The notes beneath the pieces are model-generated. The model was not told where the DNA came from, did not search any database, and saw only the letters and a program-made list of their open reading frames with translations. Both the position numbers and the translations under genes were made by a program. From Thermoflexales bacterium (GTDB taxonomy: Bacteria > Chloroflexota > Anaerolineae > Fen-1058): DNA of 6,515 nucleotides. The stretch is taken from assembly GCA_030834835.1 (NCBI GenBank), contig JAUQXD010000722.1, positions 1 to 6,515 of the forward strand, given 5' to 3'. Positions within the stretch are counted from its first letter, which is position 1. Each line of letters begins with the position of its first letter. This document shows, one piece after another, positions 1-6,515 of the stretch.

Positions 1-3000
1 CCGCAACCGAACTCGAATGGCGGCTGCTCGCGCCGATCAGTGTCGATAACCCGTTGGCCGCGTACCCCGATCGGGATTGGGAGACGATCTACCGCGATCA
101 GTATCGCTATGATTCGTCGTTCACGTACGTGTGCTCGCCCAACGACACGCACGCCTGTCGATTGCGCGCCTTTGTGCGCAACGGCATCATCCTGCGATCG
201 GAACAGAACTATGACGTGGGCCGCTATGCCGATCTCTACGGCAATACGGCTACGCCACACTGGTCGCCGCGCGGCTGCAAGAAAGGGCAGACGTTCCACC
301 GGCGCATTTACGGGCCGCATCGCCTGAGAGGGCCGTTGATGCGCGCGGGCTGGCAGCACTGGGCGGATGATGGTTTCCCCGAACTCACGCCCGATCTCAA
401 AGCGAAATACAAATTCGATTCGCGCGGCACAGATGAGCTGCTGCCCGTCTCGTGGGATCAAGCCTATGACTACATTGCCCGCGGGATGATCGCGATTGCG
501 ACGCGTTATTCCGGCGATAGCGGCGCAGAGTTGCTGCGAAAACAGGGCTATCCTGAAGAGATGATCGACGCGATGGGCGGCGCGGGCACGCGCACGATCA
601 AGACGCGCGGCGGCATGGGTCTCCTCGGCGTGATCGGCAAGTATGGCATGTATCGCTTCTCGAACACGCTGGCGCTGCTGGACGAGCACGTGCGCGGCGT
701 TGGGGAGGACGAGGTGAAGGGCGGCCGGCTGTGGTCCAACTACACGTGGCACGGCGATCAAGCGCCGGGGCATCCGTTTACGACCGGCCTGCAAGCGTCT
801 GATGAGGACTTCAACGATCTGCGCAACTCGATGCTGCACATTCAATGCGGCAAGAACCTCGTCGAAAACAAGATGGCCGAATCGCACTTCTTCATCGAAG
901 CGATGGAACGTGGCGCGAAGATCGTAACCATCACGCCCGAATACTCGCCGCCCGCCACCAAGTCCGACTACTGGATCCCGATCCGCCCGGCTACCGATAC
1001 GGCCTTGTTCCTCGGCATCACGCGGTGGTTGATCGACAATCAGAAATACGACGCGGACTTCGTCAAGCACTTCACCGATTTTCCTTTGTTGGTGCGCGCC
1101 GACAACTTGAAACGCCTGCACGCGAGTGAAGTCTTCCCGGATTACAAGCCGGGCCTGTTACCTGACGGCGCGTCGCTGAAACAGCAAAACCTCACCGCGG
1201 CGCAGTACGAGAAGTTGGGCGATTACGTGGTGCGCGATGCGAAGACACAGCAGTTGGCAGCGATCACGCGCGATGATGTCGGCACCGTGATGGATGGCAA
1301 AGGGCTTGATCCCGAACTCGATTGGTCGGGCACGATCAAGCTGATCGATGGCACGGAAGTCGAAGTGCTCACGTTGTGGTCGATGTATCTGGAACACCTG
1401 AAGGACTACGATCTCGATACTGTCGTCGAGATCACCCACGCACCGAAAGATTTGATCGTGCGTTTAGCCAACGACATCGCCACGATCAAGCCGGCGGCCA
1501 TCCACATCGGCGAAGGCATCAATCACTGGTTCCACGCCACACTGGCAAATCGTTCACAGTTCCTGCCGCTGATGCTGACAGGCAACATCGGCCAGCCGGG
1601 CGCGGGCTGCTATACATGGGCGGGCAATTACAAAGCCGCGCTGTTTCAAGGCTCGCCGCAGACCGGCCCGGGTTTCAAAGGCTGGGTGGCCGAAGACCCG
1701 TTCAAGATGAACCTCGATCCGAACGCGGCGGGCAAAGATATCGTGGCGCACGCTTACACCAAAGACGAAGAACCCGCGTACTGGAACCACGACGATCGGC
1801 CGTTGATCGTCGAGACGCCGAAGTACGGTCGGAAGGTATTTACAGGCCAGACGCATATGCCCACGCCGTCGAAGGCATTGTATTTCACCAACGTCAACTT
1901 GATCAACAACGCCAAGCATCACTATGAAATGATCAAGAACGTGAATCCCAACATCGAACTGATCATCTCGCAGGACATCGAGATGACGGCGTCGATCGAG
2001 TACGCGGACTTCGCGCTGCCGGCCAATTCGTGGGCGGAATTCGAGACGCACGAGATCACCGCCTCGTGCTCGAATCCGTTCCTGCAAATCTGGAAGGGCG
2101 GCATCAAACCGCTGTACGACACGCGCGACGACTCGCGAATTCTGGCCGAACTCGCCGCGAAGATCGGCGACACGATCGGAGATAAGCGCTTCCGCGATTA
2201 CTGGAAGTTCATCCTTGAAGGCAAGCCCGAAGTCTACATTCAACGCCTGCTTGATTCATCGACCACGACCAGCGGTTACAAATTCACGGACATCATCGAC
2301 GGCAAGTACGGCGAACCGGGCGCGGCGTTGATGTTGTTTCGCACCTATCCACGCATTCCGTTCTGGGAGCAGATTCACGACTCCGTGCCGTTCCACACCG
2401 ACACGGGGCGGTTGGCCGCGTACTGTGATATTCCCGAAGCAATTGAATATGGCGAGAACATCATTAGCCATCGCGAAGGACCGGAGGCTACGCCGTATCT
2501 GCCCAATGTGATCGTAACTTCGAGCCGCTTCGTCAAGCCTGACGATTACGGTATCCCGCTCGATGCAACGCATTGGGACGAACGCACCGTGCGCAATGTG
2601 GCGCTGAGTTGGGCCAAAGTGCGCGATACGAAGAATCCGCTGTGGGAGCAAGGCTATCACTTCTATTGCCTCACGCCCAAGTCGCGGCATCGCGTGCACT
2701 CGTCGTGGAGCACGGTCGATTGGACGATCATCCTCGACTCGAACTTTGGCGATCCGTATCGCACCGACAAACGCCTGCCGGGGCCGGGCGATCATCAACT
2801 GCACATCAATCCGCAGGCGGCTAAAGACCTCGGCATCGAAGACGGCGACTACGTGTACGTCGATGCCAATCCCGCCGATCGACCTTACGTGGGTTGGAAA
2901 CCGGATGATGCGTTTTATAAGGTCTCGCGCCTGATGCTGCGCGCGAAGTACAACCCGGCCTATCCCTATCACATCGTGATGTTGAAACACGGGCCGTACA

Positions 3001-3386
3001 TGGCGACGGAGAAATCGGTGAAGGGGCACGAGACGCGGCCCGATGGTCTGGCGAAGTCCGAAGGCACGGGCTATCAGGCGAATCTGCGCTACGGCTCGCA
3101 GCAATCCATTACGCGCGACTGGTCGATGCCGATGCATCAGACCGACACGCTGTTCCACAAGCAAAAGACGGGTGTGCAGTTCATCTTCGGCGGCGAGGCC
3201 GACAATCACGCGCTCAACACCGTGCCGAAAGAAACGCTCGTGAAAGTGACGAAAGCCGAAGACGGCGGCCTCAACGGTGTCGGCAAATGGGAGCCGACGC
3301 AGACCGGCTTCACGCCGGGCCATGAGAGCGACTTCATGCAGAAGTATATGAGTGGCGGGACGATTGAAGTGAAAAGTAACACGTAA
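1..3386 (+). CDS. nxrA: Nitrite/nitrate oxidoreductase alpha subunit, NxrA-like molybdopterin enzyme (5' partial)
   Basis: Catalytic subunit of a type II DMSO-reductase-family enzyme, expected to hold Mo-bisMGD and one [4Fe-4S] cluster (FS0) and to interconvert nitrite and nitrate. The frame is open to the left edge (first full codon at base 3, 1127 residues visible), so the true start and any Tat signal are missing. A TTG at base 54 is not a credible start because conserved-looking residues precede it. Counting from the first visible codon, the FS0 region shows C44, N47, D48, C52 and C92. Aligned on NarG, C44 replaces the His ligand, D48 replaces a Cys, and N47 matches active-site Asn52. D252 in WHGDQAP aligns with the Asp that ligates Mo in NarG. 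The C-terminal dinucleotide-binding domain spans roughly residues 880-1090. The N-terminal motif CSPNDTHAC and overall sequence resemble Nitrospira/anammox NxrA from memory. Related Chloroflexota enzymes are often labelled narG, so direction of catalysis is open. The family assignment is firm; the nxrA name is less so. Confidence 0.88.
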   Translation, partial: ATELEWRLLAPISVDNPLAAYPDRDWETIYRDQYRYDSSFTYVCSPNDTHACRLRAFVRNGIILRSEQNYDVGRYADLYGNTATPHWSPRGCKKGQTFHRRIYGPHRLRGPLMRAGWQHWADDGFPELTPDLKAKYKFDSRGTDELLPVSWDQAYDYIARGMIAIATRYSGDSGAELLRKQGYPEEMIDAMGGAGTRTIKTRGGMGLLGVIGKYGMYRFSNTLALLDEHVRGVGEDEVKGGRLWSNYTWHGDQAPGHPFTTGLQASDEDFNDLRNSMLHIQCGKNLVENKMAESHFFIEAMERGAKIVTITPEYSPPATKSDYWIPIRPATDTALFLGITRWLIDNQKYDADFVKHFTDFPLLVRADNLKRLHASEVFPDYKPGLLPDGASLKQQNLTAAQYEKLGDYVVRDAKTQQLAAITRDDVGTVMDGKGLDPELDWSGTIKLIDGTEVEVLTLWSMYLEHLKDYDLDTVVEITHAPKDLIVRLANDIATIKPAAIHIGEGINHWFHATLANRSQFLPLMLTGNIGQPGAGCYTWAGNYKAALFQGSPQTGPGFKGWVAEDPFKMNLDPNAAGKDIVAHAYTKDEEPAYWNHDDRPLIVETPKYGRKVFTGQTHMPTPSKALYFTNVNLINNAKHHYEMIKNVNPNIELIISQDIEMTASIEYADFALPANSWAEFETHEITASCSNPFLQIWKGGIKPLYDTRDDSRILAELAAKIGDTIGDKRFRDYWKFILEGKPEVYIQRLLDSSTTTSGYKFTDIIDGKYGEPGAALMLFRTYPRIPFWEQIHDSVPFHTDTGRLAAYCDIPEAIEYGENIISHREGPEATPYLPNVIVTSSRFVKPDDYGIPLDATHWDERTVRNVALSWAKVRDTKNPLWEQGYHFYCLTPKSRHRVHSSWSTVDWTIILDSNFGDPYRTDKRLPGPGDHQLHINPQAAKDLGIEDGDYVYVDANPADRPYVGWKPDDAFYKVSRLMLRAKYNPAYPYHIVMLKHGPYMATEKSVKGHETRPDGLAKSEGTGYQANLRYGSQQSITRDWSMPMHQTDTLFHKQKTGVQFIFGGEADNHALNTVPKETLVKVTKAEDGGLNGVGKWEPTQTGFTPGHESDFMQKYMSGGTIEVKSNT

Positions 3387-3432
3387 TGCGTACTGCGTAA
3401 TTTGTTCCTTACGCATTACGGATTACGCATTA
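3384..3432. repeat. Heptamer-built inverted repeat (hairpin) at the nxrA stop codon
   Basis: The left arm (3384-3400) consists of the 7-mers TAATGCG and TACTGCG plus TAA. The right arm (3409-3432) consists of TTACGCA, TTACGGA and TTACGCA plus TTA. Two registers each pair 15 of 17 positions: 3384-3400 with 3409-3425 (8-base loop) or with 3416-3432 (15-base loop). The nxrA stop codon TAA is the first three bases of the left arm, and TAACACG just before it (3377-3383) looks like a worn further unit. The right arm ends where the ribosome binding site of the next gene begins. No T-tract follows, so an intrinsic terminator is unlikely. An mRNA-stabilising or intergenic repeat element is more plausible. 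Confidence 0.8.
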
Positions 3433-3442
3433 GAGGTAAGCC

Positions 3443-3706
3443 ATGCCTTACGACGACTTTGAAGACGATCCCATGGAAATGATCGGCATGGTCATGCCGG
3501 GTGAGCCGGGGCAACTTGAAGCGATGGCGGAATGCCTCGTGGAAGAGTATGTGCATCTGGGTTGGGATGCGCGCCGTTTGCTGACGCTGTTCGTCAATCC
3601 GATGTTTATGGCGACGTACCGCATTTATCAGCAGAAGGGCGAAGCCTACGTGCGCGAGTTGATCGATCGAACGTGTGCGAAGTGGGTCGTGATGGTTGGC
3701 GGTTAG
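3443..3706 (+). CDS. Small conserved-looking protein of unknown function in the nxr operon (87 aa)
   Basis: I do not recognise this protein with certainty. It begins with ATG preceded by AGAGG (3432-3436) at a 6-base spacing, which supports the start. It lies 56 bases after the alpha stop on the same strand, so it is probably co-transcribed. The N-terminus is acidic and Met-rich (DDFEDDPMEM). The rest looks helical, with a central stretch LLTLFVNPMFMATYRIYQ and a C-terminal segment GEAYVRELIDRT. There are two isolated Cys (C31, C78), no CxxC motif, no signal peptide and no clear membrane span. Its place between alpha and beta genes suggests an accessory or assembly role, but that is inferred from position only. 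Its stop overlaps the stop of the opposing AbrB-like gene by 4 bases. Protein-like composition, a good ribosome binding site and context make it a real gene. Confidence 0.8.
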   Translation: MPYDDFEDDPMEMIGMVMPGEPGQLEAMAECLVEEYVHLGWDARRLLTLFVNPMFMATYRIYQQKGEAYVRELIDRTCAKWVVMVGG

Positions 3707-3939
3707 TGCTCACGCGCTCGTTCACGTTGTCGCTCTGCGCGAAGCGCTGCGGTAAGTGAAGGGCCGCCCTTCAATCGCCCCGCAGATTCTTCAACGGGGT
3801 CGGACATAGCGGGCACAATCGCAAGAATGTCGGCGTAGTCAACGAATACAACGCGTGAGCCGGGCCGAAGGTTGTATCGCTTGCGGAGATCGGCGGGTAT
3901 TGTAATCTGACCTTTTGGGCCAATTCGAACAGTGTTCAT
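3703..3939 (-). CDS. AbrB/MazE/SpoVT-type DNA-binding protein, VapB-like antitoxin (78 aa)
   Basis: A swapped-hairpin AbrB domain fills about residues 1-45, with the family hallmark of a start like VRIGPKGQITIPADLRKRY followed by LRPGSRVVF. The C-terminal tail (about residues 55-78, SLTAALRAERQRERAREH) is the charged helix typical of VapB-like antitoxins, which bind the partner toxin and autoregulate the operon. The ATG overlaps the stop of the upstream 165-residue gene (ATGA, 3936-3939). There is no strong Shine-Dalgarno of its own, so translational coupling is likely. A VapC/PIN toxin normally follows such a gene. Here the bases downstream belong to the 87-residue gene on the opposite strand, so the usual partner is absent. 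The upstream neighbour may be the partner instead. Antitoxin function is inferred from the family; AbrB proteins can also be plain regulators. Confidence 0.88.
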   Translation of the reverse strand: MNTVRIGPKGQITIPADLRKRYNLRPGSRVVFVDYADILAIVPAMSDPVEESAGRLKGGPSLTAALRAERQRERAREH

Positions 3940-4433
3940 AGATATTTCATCAGCTCAAATAGATTGCTAATTTTGCCATTAAAGAAGCGCGGAATTGAGT
4001 TCCCTTTTACAGCGAATACAGCGCGATATTCATCAAACGCTTGATAGATGAGGCAGTCTTCGAACACTAAGAGAAAAGTTTTCTCGCCCATTTTAGCTTC
4101 TGACTGCAATGCTGCATGAAGTGCAACATCATTTACAACAAGGGTTTCGGTCCAAGCAGTGCCGCCAACTCGCTGTAATTCTTGTTGCATTGGAAGGCGA
4201 TAGATTTGTTTGCGCTGCCCATTCTTGTATTGATAGACAAGCGATTTGGATTGGCCACCATTCGAACTAAGATTCAGGCCACTCCCGACGTAGAAGCATA
4301 AAGGATCATCTGATGGAGTCTTAGTCCAAACAAATCGATAAATAACTGAATGGTTGTCGCTTTGGTCATAGTCCCACATCAGGCATCGCTGACCGGCTTG
4401 TGTTGTTAAAGGTACCCAAGAGTGATTGAACAT
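3936..4433 (-). CDS. Divergent GIY-YIG-like protein, possible nuclease or toxin (165 aa)
   Basis: The middle of the protein resembles a GIY-YIG endonuclease core: VIYRF (residues 30-34), then FYVGSGLNL (47-55) at the usual spacing, WTET (94-97), and FEDCLIYQAF (124-133), where E125 would fit the metal-binding Glu. The Arg usually found a few residues after YIG-x-x-x-NL is not at its expected place (NLSSNGGQ), so the protein is either divergent or catalytically altered. This call rests on motif reading only. The ATG is preceded on the - strand by GAGGG (complement of 4444-4448) at a 10-base spacing. The gene is clearly more AT-rich than its neighbours and its codon use differs, suggesting recent acquisition. 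It overlaps the AbrB-like gene by ATGA, so the two form one unit. A toxin-antitoxin pair with the toxin first is possible. If the GIY-YIG reading is wrong it remains a hypothetical protein. Confidence 0.6.
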   Translation of the reverse strand: MFNHSWVPLTTQAGQRCLMWDYDQSDNHSVIYRFVWTKTPSDDPLCFYVGSGLNLSSNGGQSKSLVYQYKNGQRKQIYRLPMQQELQRVGGTAWTETLVVNDVALHAALQSEAKMGEKTFLLVFEDCLIYQAFDEYRAVFAVKGNSIPRFFNGKISNLFELMKYL

Positions 4434-4509
4434 ATACGACTGACCCTCGCTATGTAGGATGTCTTAATTCTAAGCTGTGAGCCGTTGCAGTCAACCCGAA
4501 GGAGGCAAG
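4434..4509. promoter_or_regulatory. Divergent intergenic region with the strong nxrB ribosome binding site
   Basis: This 76-base gap separates the start of the - strand cassette from the + strand beta gene. AAGGAGG at 4499-4505, 4 bases before the ATG at 4510, sets the beta start there rather than at the in-frame GTG at 4477. The - strand gene has GAGGG at 4444-4448 (complement). The cassette promoter must lie here, and possibly a promoter for nxrB, because the inverted cassette separates it from nxrA. I see no convincing -35/-10 pair on either strand. Confidence 0.5.
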
Positions 4510-5769
<1,260 letters not shown>

Positions 5770-5815
5770 TGAGTGACGAGTGATGAGTGATTCACTTTTC
5801 ACTCGTCACTCGTCA
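5770..5815. repeat. Heptamer-built inverted repeat (hairpin) after the nxrB stop codon
   Basis: The left arm is three tandem 7-mers, GAGTGAC, GAGTGAT and GAGTGAT (5771-5791). The right arm is CACTTTT, CACTCGT and CACTCGT (5793-5813), followed by CA. Bases 5770-5783 pair with 5799-5812, with 13 Watson-Crick pairs and one G-T. The pairing continues weakly inward (5785-5788 with 5794-5797) to a small loop. The hairpin starts at the base after the nxrB TAA and ends 17 bases before the chaperone ATG. There is no following T-run, so it does not look like an intrinsic terminator. Same design as the hairpin at the nxrA stop, with a different 7-mer. Confidence 0.8.
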
Positions 5816-5832
5816 ATAGGTGAGCCACAACC

Positions 5833-6515
5833 ATGAATGATTCCCAATTTACCCTCCGCCGCTCACAGCTCTATCGGTTTCTGGCCGACGCCTACCTGTA
5901 TCCGACCGAGGATTGGTCGCGCGATGTGCCGCTGCTGGAACCGATCCTGAGTGCGCTCGATCTACCCGATCGGCTGCTCGGCCTGCGCCCGATCGGATTG
6001 ATCGATCTTCAGGCCGAACATCGCCACGCGTTCAGCCTGACCGGCCCGCTGTGCTACGAGACCGAATACGGTCTGCCGCATGAATTTCGTCAAAGCCAGG
6101 AAATGGCCGATATTGCGGGCTTTTATCGCGCCTTTGGCTTCGACGTCGGCGGCGTGATCCGTGAACGGCCCGATCATCTCTCGGCTGAACTCGAATTTAT
6201 GCACACCCTGACGTTGAAGGAAGCGCTGTCGCACGAATCCGGCCAGGCTGACCACCGCGAAATTTGCATCGACGCCGAGCGCAAATTCCTGCGCGATCAT
6301 CTGGCGCGCTGGATCGGCTGGTTCAAGCAGCGATTGGATCAAGCCGAAGTTGACGGCCCCTATGCCGCGCTGGCGAGCCTCACGGTGCTGTTTATCGAAG
6401 GCGAAGCCGAGCGGCTGGGCGCACGATCCGAGCCGGCGCACCTACCAGAATTGAAGCCCACGCCATTCAATCCTGACTTCTCCTGCGGAGATTGCGCCGC
6501 CAGCGAACTGGCGAA
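5833..6515 (+). CDS. TorD/NarJ-family molybdoenzyme assembly chaperone (3' partial)
   Basis: Cytoplasmic chaperone expected to bind the apo alpha subunit (often its N-terminus), allow Mo-cofactor insertion and delay export until folding is complete. ATG 5833 is preceded by AGGTGAG (5818-5824) at an 8-base spacing. The frame stays open to the right edge, giving 227 residues with no stop. The family is usually about 200-230 residues, so little is probably missing. Typical features are an all-helical look, YETEYG (75-80), the helix QEMADIAGFYRAFG (89-102) and the signature RPDHLSAELEFM (112-123). Close to the edge is a CGDC motif (C218, C221), which is not part of the core family signature as I know it. 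It could bind metal or begin a short C-terminal extension. The position directly after nxrB points to this oxidoreductase as its client. The family is confident; the subfamily (TorD, NarJ, DdhD/SerD-like) is not decided. Confidence 0.88.
   Translation, partial: MNDSQFTLRRSQLYRFLADAYLYPTEDWSRDVPLLEPILSALDLPDRLLGLRPIGLIDLQAEHRHAFSLTGPLCYETEYGLPHEFRQSQEMADIAGFYRAFGFDVGGVIRERPDHLSAELEFMHTLTLKEALSHESGQADHREICIDAERKFLRDHLARWIGWFKQRLDQAEVDGPYAALASLTVLFIEGEAERLGARSEPAHLPELKPTPFNPDFSCGDCAASELA

Noticed and set aside
54..56. TTG as the start of the alpha subunit
   Set aside because: The same frame is open back to base 3 and encodes plausible sequence (LEWRLLAPISVDNPL) leading into the conserved region, so the gene is cut by the window edge.
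1554..2243. - strand open frame (229 codons) opposite the alpha gene
   Set aside because: Lies wholly within the conserved alpha coding region and has shadow-like composition.
2256..3416. Long - strand open frame (386 codons) opposite the alpha gene
   Set aside because: It is antisense to the conserved C-terminal domain of alpha, rich in Arg/His/Val as expected from a reverse-complement shadow, and has no recognisable domain.
3384..3432. Hairpins after nxrA and nxrB (3384-3432 and 5770-5815) as Rho-independent terminators
   Set aside because: Neither is followed by a T-run, and the first is moderate in GC. Their heptamer periodicity fits repeat elements better.
3443..3702. A VapC/PIN toxin downstream of the AbrB-like gene on the - strand
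   Set aside because: No PIN-like sequence is visible there, and the + strand holds the well-supported 87-residue gene.
4426..4460. Possible sigma70-type promoter for nxrB (TTGAAC with TATGTA or TAGGAT)
   Set aside because: Only 3-4 of 6 matches per box and spacings of 19 or 23 bases, so it is no better than chance in an AT-rich stretch.
4477..4479. GTG as the start of the beta subunit
   Set aside because: The ATG at 4510 has AAGGAGG upstream and begins with the family N-terminus. The extra 11 residues have no support.
5962..6441. - strand open frame (159 codons) near the right edge
   Set aside because: Antisense to the chaperone gene, whose + strand translation carries clear TorD/NarJ-type motifs.

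Overview
The window holds most of an operon for a periplasmic-type molybdenum nitrite/nitrate oxidoreductase of the type II DMSO reductase family. In order on the + strand: a nearly complete catalytic alpha subunit (NxrA/NarG-like, 5' end outside the window), a small 87-residue protein of unknown function, an iron-sulfur beta subunit (NxrB-like), and a TorD/NarJ-type assembly chaperone that runs off the right edge. From memory of the families, both large subunits look most like the nitrite oxidoreductases of Nitrospira and anammox bacteria rather than cytoplasmic NarGH. The sequence cannot say whether the enzyme oxidises nitrite or reduces nitrate in the cell.

Between the 87-residue gene and the beta gene lies a two-gene cassette on the - strand: a divergent GIY-YIG-like protein followed, with an ATGA overlap, by an AbrB/MazE-type antitoxin-like protein. 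The cassette's last stop codon overlaps the stop of the 87-residue gene. The GIY-YIG-like gene is visibly AT-rich against its neighbours (about 38% GC in one 60-base line counted, against 60% in a beta-gene line), so it looks acquired. It splits what would otherwise be a continuous alpha - small protein - beta - chaperone operon.

Two intergenic hairpins stand out. One begins at the alpha stop codon and one just after the beta stop codon. Each is built from 7-base tandem repeats on both arms, but the heptamer differs (TAATGCG-like and GAGTGAC-like). Palindromic heptamer arrays of this kind, together with a protein-coding GC near 60%, remind me of Chloroflexota (Anaerolineae-like) genomes. That assignment is an inference from memory and is not proven by the window.

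Working model: alpha carries the Mo-bisMGD site and one FeS cluster (FS0), and beta carries four FeS clusters that wire alpha to a heme-binding gamma subunit not seen here. The chaperone holds alpha until cofactor is inserted, and the folded alpha-beta pair is probably exported together. No rRNA, tRNA, CRISPR array or transposase gene was seen.
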